A stretch of 64,000 nucleotides of DNA, taken from positions 4,682,001-4,746,000 of the forward strand of contig NZ_CP158190.1 of the NCBI RefSeq assembly GCF_040250305.1, read 5' to 3'. Positions 53,660-62,294 of this stretch are shown in pieces (the stretch's first letter is position 1; every line of letters begins with the position of its first letter). The DNA is from Peribacillus frigoritolerans. Its GTDB lineage: Bacteria; Bacillota; Bacilli; Bacillales; DSM-1321. Both the position numbers and the translations under genes were made by a program. The notes below the pieces were generated by a model, which was not told the DNA's origin, did no database searches, and saw nothing but the letters and a program-made list of their open reading frames with translations.

Positions 53660-54241
53660 TTGCCAAAAGAACATTTAATAGACGTTCAACCAATCAGATC
53701 ATTGGAAAAATTAGATGATATGAAATGGTCATTGAAAAGACATTGCAGCGAGAGAGACTACATATTGTTCTTGTTAGGCATCAATACCGGCTTGCGTGTA
53801 ACTGATTTATTATCGCTGAAGATAAAGGACATTAAAGGCAAGATGGAGGTAATCATCAAGGAAGGGAAAACAAAAAAGCCAAGATTGATACAGCTTAACA
53901 ATGTATGTAATGAATTGGCAGCCTATATAGCCACCATTGATGGTGAATGGCTATTTCCCTCACGCAAGGGCGATAAGCCAATAAGTAAGATACAAGCTTA
54001 CAGACAGCTTAATAAAGCAGCGGACATGGTGGACATCGTGGGCGTCGGTACCCATACCATGCGGAAAACATTCGGGTACTGGCACTATAAACGAAGTAAG
54101 AACCTTGCTGAGTTACAAATGATCCTTAACCATTCATATCCTGAAATTACACTAAGGTACATTGGGATTGCTGATGAAGTAACAGAGGACAGTTTAAATG
54201 ACTTTGCACTATGGGAGGACGGAAGAAATGTCACTGGCTGA
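53660..54241 (+). CDS. Minimal tyrosine recombinase (catalytic domain only)
   Basis: 193 residues, about half the size of phage integrases. All catalytic positions are present: Arg46 (GINTGLRVTDLL), Lys near 73, His132 and Arg135 (GTHTMRKTFGY), His158 (ILNHSYPEITL) and Tyr167 (RYIGI). The core-binding N-terminal domain is missing, as in the short XerD-like family of bacilli and their phages. The TTG start has GGGAG seven bases upstream. The gene downstream overlaps its end. No att repeats were found. Confidence 0.87.
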   Translation: MPKEHLIDVQPIRSLEKLDDMKWSLKRHCSERDYILFLLGINTGLRVTDLLSLKIKDIKGKMEVIIKEGKTKKPRLIQLNNVCNELAAYIATIDGEWLFPSRKGDKPISKIQAYRQLNKAADMVDIVGVGTHTMRKTFGYWHYKRSKNLAELQMILNHSYPEITLRYIGIADEVTEDSLNDFALWEDGRNVTG

Positions 54242-54422
54242 ATACAATGCAAAATATGAATATATCATTCGCAGCAATATTTCCGACAGACAAAAGGCAT
54301 TGAAATTAGCTGATTTAATGACCGATATGGAAGGCCAGCTAAGAAATGAAATCGGGGAACATCGAAATAAAGAGGTAAATGCTTTATATAAAAAAGTATC
54401 TCTTTTCTCCAACTTGTTATAA
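54228..54422 (+). CDS. Small protein coupled to the recombinase, 64 residues
   Basis: ATG 54228 lies 14 bases inside the recombinase gene end with GGAGG nine bases upstream. Helical and charged (AEYNAKYEYIIRSNISDRQK, KLADLMTDMEGQLRNEIGEH). Unknown function; overlapping translation suggests a partner or accessory factor of the recombinase (inference). Confidence 0.65.
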   Translation: MSLAEYNAKYEYIIRSNISDRQKALKLADLMTDMEGQLRNEIGEHRNKEVNALYKKVSLFSNLL

Positions 54423-54429
54423 CCAGCTT

Positions 54430-54463
54430 AAGACCTTGCCCTATGAGCAGAGGTCTTTTTTTC
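54430..54463 (+). terminator. Terminator after the recombinase pair
   Basis: AAGACCT ... AGGTCTT stem followed by TTTTTT. Confidence 0.8.
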
Positions 54464-54699
54464 CTTGAAAGTAAATGCTTGTTTCTTTAAGGCTTTAAAC
54501 TGTACCTCATTTATAATGCAGGCCCTTTTCATCTTCCTGTAACACCACAACATAACATAACGAAAAAGCTCTATTTCAAGCTTCATTCCCTCTCTTCTCT
54601 GGCTCTCCTAAGCCGTATGCTTGCGATTTAATTCCAGACAACTTTCGAATAAAAAAATTAATTAATATCATCCGACTCACTCGGTAATGGTTTCAATGT

Positions 54700-55650
54700 T
54701 TACAAATTAAACATACTTAAGGAATACTTTTTCGCCATCATTTCCAAGATTTTTATCCCGGCAACGCTGTTCCCCTTCTCATCCAGCGCTGCACCATAAA
54801 TTCCAATCCCACATTTTCCGGGGACGGCCCCCATGATTCCCCCTGACACACCGCTTTTAGCCGGTATGCCAACATTAATGGCAAATTCACCAGATGCGTT
54901 ATACATGCCGCAGGTAACCATGAATGTCTTGCAAATACGGGCAATGTCCCCGGGGATGATTTGCTTTCCCGTCAGCAAATCTTTTCCATTCATGGCCAGC
55001 ACACAGCCTATCCTTGCTAAATCCTGACTGTCCATTTCAATGGCACACTGCTTCGAATACAATTCGATTAAATCCTCCACATCCTCATTTATTACATTAT
55101 GCTGCTTTAAAAAATAGCTTAACGACCTATTCAAGTCTGCTGTATTGTATTCTGACCGGGCAACATCATCATTAAAACCGATAGTAGGATTTTGCGTCAA
55201 CTCCCGGATAAAATGTAAAATACGCTGAAATCGCTCATTTACACTGTTACCCTCAATCATGTGGGTCACAGTCAATGCTCCTGCATTGATCATCGGGTTT
55301 AACGGCTTGGATGGCTTGTTTGTCTCTAACTTGGCTATCGAGTTAAAAGGGTCGCCGGTAGGTTCTTTTCCTACATAGGAAAAGACATATTCCTCTCCCT
55401 TTTCCATTAATACGAGAGCAAGTGTCAAAACTTTCGATATGCTTTGCAGGGTCATTTTACCTGTTACATCCCCAGCACAATATCCTTTTCCGTCAGGATA
55501 GTAAATTGCAACAGACAAATCCCCAGGATTCGCCTTTTCAAGAGCCGGTATATAGTCTGCCACTGTTCCCATATTTGTATATTTTTTTGCCTCATCGACC
55601 AGTTGCTGTAATTCTTCATTGGAACTGCATTGACATCCCATATTGTTCAC
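54700..55650 (-). CDS. glsA: Glutaminase A
   Basis: 316 residues, beta-lactamase-like serine hydrolase fold. The active-site SxxK motif is MTLQSISKVL (Ser70, Lys73), and NPMINAGALTVTHMI and SGVSGGIMGAVPGKCGIGIY are conserved glutaminase blocks. It hydrolyses glutamine to glutamate and ammonia in the cytosol. GTG 55650 has GGGGCGG six bases upstream. No glutamine permease (glnT) gene is adjacent; monocistronic. Confidence 0.94.
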   Translation of the reverse strand: MNNMGCQCSSNEELQQLVDEAKKYTNMGTVADYIPALEKANPGDLSVAIYYPDGKGYCAGDVTGKMTLQSISKVLTLALVLMEKGEEYVFSYVGKEPTGDPFNSIAKLETNKPSKPLNPMINAGALTVTHMIEGNSVNERFQRILHFIRELTQNPTIGFNDDVARSEYNTADLNRSLSYFLKQHNVINEDVEDLIELYSKQCAIEMDSQDLARIGCVLAMNGKDLLTGKQIIPGDIARICKTFMVTCGMYNASGEFAINVGIPAKSGVSGGIMGAVPGKCGIGIYGAALDEKGNSVAGIKILEMMAKKYSLSMFNL

Positions 55651-56014
55651 AATTTTCCGCCCCTTAGAAAATTTGTCATGTGAAGTGTGCTTAGATATTG
55701 GTTTTATTATTTATTACCATATTTCATCGATATTATTTAAAAAATCAGGAATCGGCAATTTTCCTGGTTTTAAATTAGATGTACAGGTTCTGAATTATTT
55801 TCATAAAGACAAAGAAAAACAACAACATATACGTCAAAGGTAAAGCAGTAAAACAGATAAGCCAACGCCTTGTAAAAAAATCGTAGCAACTTCACTGTTC
55901 TTTAAAGAAGATTTAATTTTAAAAAAGAAGGAATTAGAAGCGCTTAGGCGGAAATATATATTATCGTATAAGCTTTCATATGTATTTCACACTTGATGGA
56001 AAGTAGGCAAAGCC
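55651..56014. other. Intergenic stretch at the left edge of the accessory region
   Basis: AT-rich. A plus-strand scrap KKELEALRRKYILSYKLSYV (about 55925-55995) looks protein-like but has no start or ribosome site. Nothing else assigned. Confidence 0.3.
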
Positions 56015-56221
56015 ATGGGAAAATCGAAGAGTTTACAAGAAATCTATAACGCCAACCGTCCAGAAAATAATGAACTTTTCCGAGCGATACAACAGCGTCT
56101 ACAAATCAAGCATCCAGACAAACGAATGACAGCTACGAGAACATTACAAATAATTGTGGCTGATAGTGTTTCATCTGGAGAGCTGCGTAACGTGGAAGCT
56201 CGCCTTCTTCACAGTTTATAA
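56015..56221 (+). CDS. Protein of unknown function, 68 residues
   Basis: Basic helical small protein (SLQEIYNANRPENNELFRAI, RMTATRTLQIIVADSVSSGE). No family recognised; the general look resembles small DNA-binding or phage-type proteins. Ribosome site weak. It opens the accessory region that continues to the right edge. Confidence 0.45.
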   Translation: MGKSKSLQEIYNANRPENNELFRAIQQRLQIKHPDKRMTATRTLQIIVADSVSSGELRNVEARLLHSL

Positions 56222-56497
56222 CGACCTGTTGTTTCATAAGCCTTTGAAATGTTAGAACACAGAAAGGATCTTCGTTTCGTAACTCAGCAACATTCATTCT
56301 TTTGCTTACTTAGTGCGCTTCGGTGCAATCATTTTGCCTCTGGAAAAGTGTCTGTTTTCTATTTACTTAATTTGAGTACAGATTTACTTTCAAAGGAGTA
56401 AAAATGCTCAAAAGATAAAGATTGACAACATTATTAGTGTGACTCATACTAATGGTGACTCAAATAACAGAATATTACGAATAGTGGAGGGGTAATT

Positions 56498-56788
56498 ATG
56501 AATAAGATTTTCGTTCCTAACGCAATCGCCACTTTAACAAGACTTTTCTACAGTTCGACTACAATGAATGAGTATTTAGCGATGAGAACCGCCCAATTCT
56601 ACATTGAAGACCTGAAATTACTGCAAGACGTGGAAGCTGTTGCCTTGGCAATTGAAAATCAAAATGCTTTCGCATTAATGTCTAAATTTAAATTATTTGA
56701 TTATAAGGCTGCTGAAAAAATTGAAATCGCACTATCCTCTTCTGGCTATACGGAAGCGGACCTAAATGCTATGAATATTGAAATCTAA
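56498..56788 (+). CDS. Protein of unknown function, 96 residues
   Basis: All-helical, soluble, neutral (IATLTRLFYSSTTMNEYLAM, FYIEDLKLLQDVEAVALAIE). Shine-Dalgarno GGAGGGG precedes the ATG at a good distance, and a terminator follows, so it is a complete monocistronic gene. No family recognised. Confidence 0.65.
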   Translation: MNKIFVPNAIATLTRLFYSSTTMNEYLAMRTAQFYIEDLKLLQDVEAVALAIENQNAFALMSKFKLFDYKAAEKIEIALSSSGYTEADLNAMNIEI

Positions 56789-57003
56789 ATTATTTTAAAA
56801 GAACGAATGGTAGAGTTAATACTCTTTGACCCATTCGTTTTTATTTTCATCGTAATAACAAACGTTGATAAAATATTATCTAGGATTTGAATATAGATGT
56901 CTTCTTTCGTTTCACATGTTTCTCCATAAGCAGTCGTATTAAGTGAGAAGAACAATATCATGAATAGGGATACGATTCCGACTTTGCTGTAAATAGGGTG
57001 CAT
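56785..57003 (-). CDS. Short secreted protein, DUF3888-like N-terminal part
   Basis: 72 residues: signal peptide (residues 1-27, cleavage near TAYG) then CETKEDIYIQILDNILSTFV, which recalls the start of DUF3888 proteins (xxLLSPYI-type helix). The usual second half is absent, so this may be truncated by a frameshift. GGAG lies six bases before ATG 57003. Its 3' end overlaps the terminator of the convergent gene. Confidence 0.5.
   Translation of the reverse strand: MHPIYSKVGIVSLFMILFFSLNTTAYGETCETKEDIYIQILDNILSTFVITMKIKTNGSKSINSTIRSFKII
56803..56845 (+). terminator. Terminator after the 96-residue gene
   Basis: ACGAATGG ... CCATTCGT stem followed by TTTTATTTT. Confidence 0.8.
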
Positions 57004-57038
57004 ATAGGTCTCCGATCTTTCTCATTTATGAACACATG

Positions 57039-57070
57039 TATGGCCAAGGAGAGTATTCCCCTTGGCCATA
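57039..57070 (-). terminator. Hairpin after the leucine-rich-repeat gene
   Basis: TATGGCCAAGG ... CCTTGGCCATA perfect 11-bp stem, ten-base loop, directly after the stop; the T-run is absent, so it may stabilise the mRNA end rather than terminate. Confidence 0.5.
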
Positions 57071-57082
57071 CATCTCTTCTTA

Positions 57083-59443
57083 TTATTGAACTATTGTCGC
57101 ATTTTTATTTGACGTGTATTGTCCATTAATTTGGACGCCTTCATCGATCGTTACGACATCTCCCTTTTGAAGACGGCGTACGTCTCCTGACTTCGTGACA
57201 ACAAAACGACTATAGATGCGATATGTTCCGTCTTTTTCAATTTTTCCAGCCCCAGCCTGTTTAGGTGTAATCACACGTTGAAGGATTCCATTGACCACAA
57301 GACGCAACGTTTGTGTCCCTTTTTCGGCTGTACCAGTGACATAGTCCGCCTTTGATTCAACGGTGTTAACCCTTATTGGAGATGTAATGGTCCACCCCAC
57401 CTTCATATGAGCTTGTAAATGTTCTGGGGTCCGCAGTCCATAATCCACTGTAATCTGATCGGCATTCCGTATAGGACGGTTTATCGTATCCGTTACTTTA
57501 ATGAAACGAGTTGGAATCGTGAAATACCCGTCTTCCTCCACCGTTGCAATTCGTTGAGGAACCCCATTTACGAGTAAGCGGACGGTCTTGTGCCCATCGA
57601 TGACGTAGCCAGTAACAGCTTGAAGACGTTCGGTAACAGCATTCAGTTTAGGAGCTACTCCATCAACAACTGTAATATGCGTAGGATCGCTCTCAACTCC
57701 CCTTGCATCAGCAACCCTTACTTCTACTTTAGTACCTTGAGATAGGGATGGGACTGGTATCGAAAAATGACCTTGCGAATCTGCTGTCCCCGTATACGAT
57801 TTCCCCTCAACCATTGCATGAACGGTATATCCAGGTTTGGTTGTACCTGTAATAGACGTATTCAGAATGGAAAGGGGCTGTAAGTTTGGTGGTTCAGGTA
57901 AATCAACAACCTCGACTGATACCGTTTTTATATATCCTGGAACTGGTTCAATGGTTACTTGGTATGTTCCAGCTTCTTGACCTGTTAATGACACCTTTTG
58001 GATGGATGCAGAATCAATCTGAAGTCCAGATTCAGAGGTTGTAACCACAGGTTTAACTTGCCTAAAGTGAGTCTTAGAGAGGTCGGTTAGCGTTAAGCCG
58101 TCGTGAGTCCATGACAAGGGAACGTCTAGACTGGTCCCTAGTGCAATACGGATTGATTCAGGAACAGACACCTGGTATTGATTAGCTGTATCTGATAAAA
58201 AATTTTGATCTGCTATCATCTTTTCAATATTGAGTGGATTATCCACTATGTAGTTTTGAGTCAGATTCACAGTGTGTAATTTAGATAATGTGTTTATAGA
58301 TGATACGTCATTGATTTGATTACCAGCTAGATTTAATGTTTCAATATTTGACAAATCACTGAGTACTGAGATATCTTGAATTCGATTATTTTCTAAAGAA
58401 ATGGATGTTAATTTTTTTAGAGCTTGAAGGTGAGAAATATCGTTCAAATTGGTTCGATTTATAGAGATAGATTCCAACAACTTTAAATTCTTTATAAAAC
58501 TTATATCTTCAATAGGACTTGAACTTGTATTGAATCGCGTATTTCCTAAGACTAACTCTTCTAAATTTACTAAATGAGATATCGGAGAGAGATTGCTCAA
58601 CCTATAAGAACCAGACAAGTTCAATTTCGTTAGATTAGTTAAAGAACTTAGCGATACTATGTTTACGCTATCTGTGCTCATATTTAATTCTGTTAGTTTT
58701 GTTAGTGAAGAAATAGGCGATAAATCTTTAGCCGATACCGATACAGCATCTAGTTTTTCAAGGTTAGTAGCATGCTCTAAACCGCTCAAATTTTCAACAT
58801 TTACGATTTTTAAATTTGATATTTTACTTAGCATGTCTTTAGTCATAATTGTGTCAGAAGTTACTCCAAGTTCCTTTGCTATAGCTGTTTTTAAATATAC
58901 ATCTGGAATATCTACAGTTTCTTCATCGTGAGATGGAATTGTAGGGGCTGCAACAAAATCTCGCTCTTCAATATTTGTTTTTATATTCGCTCGTTCTTCG
59001 ATCCCCTCACTTGGAGTTTGAGTTTCCTCCTCTTTTGTTGTTTCTTCAGGAATGATAGGAACTTCTACTTGTTCTTTGGTAGTTGTCCCTTCTTTTTCGT
59101 CTACTTGATCTTTATCTGAATTCGCTTCTATTACCGACTCAGATTCTCCTGACATTCCATTTAATGGTCGGGCTGATGCGTCGAATGTCGCCTCTGATGA
59201 AAGTTTTTTATCCTCGTTCTTTTCCTTCAAAGCTTCTTCAGAACGTGGAGATTCAACTAAACTTGCTTTTTTAGCTTCCTTTGTCGGTAAAGGCGTCTCT
59301 GAATTTGAATTTGTTTCAAAAAGTGAAGCTTGCTGTTCCTCTTTGTTAGTCTCAGCAGATGGTGATTCTAAACCCACTGCAAAAATTGGCAATGATTGAC
59401 TCGATAAAATGACAGCTGTCAGAACGGTCGTTATCGTTTTCAT
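57083..59443 (-). CDS. Large secreted leucine-rich-repeat protein (internalin-like)
   Basis: 786 residues. Signal peptide (1-22), an acidic Glu/Ser/Thr-rich low-complexity region (about 25-180), eight or more 22-residue leucine-rich repeats (about 185-415: LTNLTKLNLSGS, LKKLTSISLENNRIQDIS, LSNIETLNLAGNQINDVS), an Ig-like cap, then bacterial-Ig/PKD-like modules ending in two similar domains (VNGVPQRIATVEEDGYFTIP and VNGILQRVITPKQAGAG). There is no LPXTG, GW or SLH anchor, so it is probably released or held by charge. Role: adhesion or protein binding outside the cell. It stands alone in the accessory region. Confidence 0.87.
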   Translation of the reverse strand: MKTITTVLTAVILSSQSLPIFAVGLESPSAETNKEEQQASLFETNSNSETPLPTKEAKKASLVESPRSEEALKEKNEDKKLSSEATFDASARPLNGMSGESESVIEANSDKDQVDEKEGTTTKEQVEVPIIPEETTKEEETQTPSEGIEERANIKTNIEERDFVAAPTIPSHDEETVDIPDVYLKTAIAKELGVTSDTIMTKDMLSKISNLKIVNVENLSGLEHATNLEKLDAVSVSAKDLSPISSLTKLTELNMSTDSVNIVSLSSLTNLTKLNLSGSYRLSNLSPISHLVNLEELVLGNTRFNTSSSPIEDISFIKNLKLLESISINRTNLNDISHLQALKKLTSISLENNRIQDISVLSDLSNIETLNLAGNQINDVSSINTLSKLHTVNLTQNYIVDNPLNIEKMIADQNFLSDTANQYQVSVPESIRIALGTSLDVPLSWTHDGLTLTDLSKTHFRQVKPVVTTSESGLQIDSASIQKVSLTGQEAGTYQVTIEPVPGYIKTVSVEVVDLPEPPNLQPLSILNTSITGTTKPGYTVHAMVEGKSYTGTADSQGHFSIPVPSLSQGTKVEVRVADARGVESDPTHITVVDGVAPKLNAVTERLQAVTGYVIDGHKTVRLLVNGVPQRIATVEEDGYFTIPTRFIKVTDTINRPIRNADQITVDYGLRTPEHLQAHMKVGWTITSPIRVNTVESKADYVTGTAEKGTQTLRLVVNGILQRVITPKQAGAGKIEKDGTYRIYSRFVVTKSGDVRRLQKGDVVTIDEGVQINGQYTSNKNATIVQ

Positions 59444-59519
59444 TCGTTGTTTCTCCTCTATTTTTATCTCTCTTTAACAAATTTATGTTACAAGCAAATG
59501 GTAGAAATAAATAACAATA

Positions 59520-59789
59520 GTGCAAAGATCACCAGTCGCTGAAAAATTAATTGTGGAAAAATCGATAAGTAAAGAAGCTCCGTTCTTTTTTAATGAACGT
59601 TCTAAAACAGCAAGTACAGTAAAAAATGAAGCGGCAGATGCTTCAAAAGATTTTAGCGATCCCTCAAACCCATCTAAAATCCATAATAATTTAAAACTCT
59701 ATGCAGAAGAAGTAAATATGATTTTTTCTAATTGGACAAGTCAACACTATGTTTATGGGAAATTGTCCTATCAGAATCACTGTGTATAA
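59520..59789 (+). pseudogene. Protein-like fragment of unknown origin
   Basis: A GTG-started frame of 89 codons without a ribosome site, with a plausible protein composition (NEAADASKDFSDPSNPSKIH, NLKLYAEEVNMIFSNWTSQH). Probably a remnant of a mobile-element gene; could also be chance. Confidence 0.25.
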
Positions 59790-59849
59790 ATAGTATTTTC
59801 CTCGGATAAATTTTTTCAATAGCTTCTATGGGCTTTATACTATTTATAT

Positions 59850-60425
59850 CTATACGAGAAATAAAAGGTAATAACCAAAGAATAATTGGCGTAAATGGGT
59901 ATTTAGGAAGCTTTGTGAATTAAAACATACTCTCAAAAAGTATGACCTCAAGTCACTAAATGGACTGTCTGCAATCACAGTTCCCACACACTCTTCCTCC
60001 GCTGCTGCTAATAATGCAGTAGCACCACCCATAGAAAACCTATTAACCCAATCAACAGCACCTTGCATATCATTTTTTTCATAATAACCCAAAGTGGTCA
60101 TATTACCCTCTGAATTTACCCAAGCCCTAAAATCAAAAAGCAAGCAACTAACCTCCTCGCCAATTAGAAATTTTACTAATTCCAACGCATTAGCCCTAGG
60201 TTCTACTCTATTTGCCAAGTATCCATAGCCAAAAATCAAGACCATTTTCTACTTTTGAATTCTATATCTTCAAATTCCATTAAATAATCACTAGGATAAC
60301 TATTTACAGGTTTCGCATTCGGATGTATCAATTTTCACCCAACAAATAAAGAAACCAAAACTATAAGAACCACTACGATAATAAAGCCCAAAATTAAATA
60401 TCCCAAAACTACCCACTTCCTATTT
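59850..60425 (-). pseudogene. Decayed YqkD-type alpha/beta hydrolase
   Basis: Two homologous blocks on the minus strand: an N-terminal membrane segment and linker (LILGFIIVVVLIVLVSLFVG, in-frame TGA, KLIHPNAKPVNSYPSDYLME and FEDIEFKS) near 60250-60425, and the catalytic part (FGYGYLANRVEPRANALELV, LLFDFRAWVNSEGNMTTLGY, FSMGGATALLAAAEEE) at 59930-60245. The stop codon, the lost segment between the blocks and a deletion just before the nucleophile FSMGG show inactivation. Confidence 0.75.
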
Positions 60426-60644
60426 ATTTAAACTATTTTACCAGTTATTTCACATCTCAAGATTTTTTTTTAGAAACGCCAATCACCAAAAAAGAAACCC
60501 CCAAAAAAACATTTAAGGTATACAATAAAACGTGCAACTTAAATTCTAATTATTGTACAATTAAAAAAATCAAAATGTTCCTCACCATTAATTTCAACAT
60601 AGTCTGGAGTTAGATCGTCCACATAAAAAGACACGCCAAAGGAG

Positions 60645-61028
60645 GTGAAGTTACAAATTCGCAATGGAGTAAAGTTTGGTAGAAGGAAAATCGAATTGAC
60701 TGACACATTTCCATCTGTCTATCAAGAATGGAAACAACAGAAGAGTAAAGGAAACACGAAAGGATTTGTTGCTTGTAATGCACGTGCAACAAACGAATTT
60801 AAAGAAAAGGAATCGCTTGCTTATGTGGTGAATCGCTTCATGAATCCGCATGAAAAGAAATTCTTTAGTGTACGTGGCATAGAGGTGAATGAAGATATGT
60901 ATGCATTATCTGAATTGATTCAGTGGATATGGAGAAGCAGAATCAGGAAAGGTAAAGCTATTAACCTTTACATTCCAAGTAAACGTATGCGGTCAATATT
61001 AGAAGAATATTTATTGAATGATATGTAA
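60645..61028 (+). CDS. Mobile-element-type protein, probably a C-terminal fragment
   Basis: 127 residues, basic. The end IQWIWRSRIRKGKAINLYIP then SKRMRSILEEYL is of a type seen at the C-terminus of longer plasmid and phage replication or helicase-like proteins, so the front part is probably lost. The GTG start lies inside AAAGGAGGTG, leaving no spacing for that ribosome site, which supports decay. No further assignment. Confidence 0.45.
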   Translation: MKLQIRNGVKFGRRKIELTDTFPSVYQEWKQQKSKGNTKGFVACNARATNEFKEKESLAYVVNRFMNPHEKKFFSVRGIEVNEDMYALSELIQWIWRSRIRKGKAINLYIPSKRMRSILEEYLLNDM

Positions 61029-61035
61029 AGTTATT

Positions 61036-61062
61036 GACCAACTGTATCTCCAGCAGTTGGTC
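61036..61062. terminator. Hairpin after the mobile-element fragment
   Basis: GACCAACTG ... CAGTTGGTC perfect 9-bp stem; no clear T-run on either strand. Confidence 0.4.
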
Positions 61063-61099
61063 ACAATTAACTAATATTTCTGCATTAATTTAAAATATT

Positions 61100-61492
61100 A
61101 GTTAGGGTAAATTAAAGGTATGATTTCGTTTAGTTTTATTCTCTCCTTGTCTAATTCCTTTGTTAGAGTAGACAAATATGCGTCTAACATAAATCTATTC
61201 AACATCATGTCATTTAAATCAATTAATTTTTCTGGAAGTTTTCCTTTACGTGTTCTTCAGTAACACTGGAAGGTTTAAGTACAGTTAAGTCTATACCCTG
61301 TTCAGATTAGTGAGTTAGAAAAACTGAAATTTCATTACGATAATACTTGATGGTGTACGGTCTCAAATTGCGTATATCACAATCTCTTTCAAACAGTTCT
61401 CATGCATCTTTGAACGATTGGACGTACGATTGCTTTTTTTGACGAACAATAGAAAGTTCAGCTTCACTTAAACCATTTTTCCGCCTAGCCAT
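61100..61492 (-). pseudogene. Decayed integrase (tyrosine recombinase) N-terminal fragment
   Basis: Starting at ATG 61492 with a ribosome site GGGG, the minus strand reads MARRKNGLSEAELSIVRQKK and QSYVQSFKDA, stop TGA, ELFERDCDIRNLRPYTIKYY and RNEISVFLTH, stop TAA, then EQGIDLTVLKPSSVTEEHVK. This is the SAM-like core-binding part of a phage-type integrase. Further left another scrap reads NRFMLDAYLSTLTKELDKER. The catalytic domain is lost. Confidence 0.75.
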
Positions 61493-61580
61493 TACAGTAA
61501 TCACCCCTATCTATGCACACGATTAGTTCACACGATTAGAAGATATTTAGTAAAGACCATTTCTCAAAAAATAAACACAA

Positions 61581-61616
61581 AAAAACCGTTAGCCACTACT
61601 GTGAGAAACGGTTTAA
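61581..61616 (-). terminator. Terminator after the tRNA pair
   Basis: AAACCGTT ... AACGGTTT stem followed by TTTTTGTG on the minus strand, 60 bases after tRNA-Leu. Confidence 0.8.
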
Positions 61617-61677
61617 ATTGCGGTACTTATTCACTATTAAATTACTGATATAAGCACCATGTTTCGACTTCTTTTGA

Positions 61678-61758
61678 TACCGGTGGCCGGGGTCGAACCG
61701 GCACTCCAGAGGAACACGATTTTGAGTCGTGCGCGTCTGCCAATTCCGCCACACCGGC
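61678..61758 (-). tRNA. tRNA-Leu (anticodon CAA)
   Basis: Starts GCCGGTGTGGCGGAATTGGC, anticodon arm CACGA CTCAAAA TCGTG giving CAA, a short variable arm, T arm GCCGGTTCGACCCCGGC and acceptor end CACCGGTA. The CCA end is not encoded. The acceptor pairs GCCGGTG/CACCGGT with one G-U. 81 nt. Confidence 0.93.
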
Positions 61759-61903
61759 ATGTATGTCAATGTTTACAGTAGTTTTAGTCAATGCTAATTA
61801 TGTAATTGTCCATACGATTATTAAATACCTTTGATATGAATTTATCAAAATTCCAAACTAATGTCAATAATCAGTATTTATATATTAACCTTATTAATGA
61901 AAG

Positions 61904-61976
61904 CCTTGCAGGATAGATTCGAACTCCCGACCGACGCCTTAGAAGGGCGTTGCTCTACCCACTGAGCTACCTTATA
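61904..61976 (-). tRNA. tRNA-Arg (anticodon TCT) with mismatched acceptor stem, probable pseudo-tRNA
   Basis: D arm GTAGCTCAGTGGGTAGAGC, anticodon arm ACGCC CTTCTAA GGCGT giving TCT, and T arm GGGAGTTCGAATC are present. The 5' acceptor side reads TATAAGG while the 3' side reads CTGCAAG, which pair at only a few positions, and the T stem has a mismatch. The 5' end looks replaced, as happens at integration or deletion joints. Confidence 0.65.
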
Positions 61977-62257
61977 TATTGCTGTTTTTCTTCCATTCAG
62001 TGTAACGGTCACTTTACGAACTTAGACCGTCTGACTGTTTTTAGTATAATCAATTGAGTTAATCCTGGAAATACATAGGTATTATTAAAGAATGATAAGT
62101 TTTAGTTGTGCAGACATTCCTTTAGAAAACCTATACACAATCTCACGGTGATATTGTTAGTCTAACTTGCGTATAAAGATAAAGTCATATGGAATTAATC
62201 AACGTTACTTCTACTCCTTTGAAAATGACATGGAAAGTACTTTTCTATTGATACAAT
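61977..62257. other. Intergenic stretch between the tRNA genes and hsdS
   Basis: AT-rich; no coding frame with a ribosome site and no repeat visible. The tRNA promoter should lie here, but I see no strong -35/-10 pair on the minus strand. Confidence 0.4.
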
Positions 62258-62288
62258 AAAAAAGACACCCACTAATTAGGATGTCTTT
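62258..62288 (-). terminator. Terminator of the hsdMS operon
   Basis: AAAGACATCC ... GGGTGTCTTT stem followed by TTTATTG on the minus strand, just after hsdS. Confidence 0.8.
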
Positions 62289-62294
62289 CTACAA

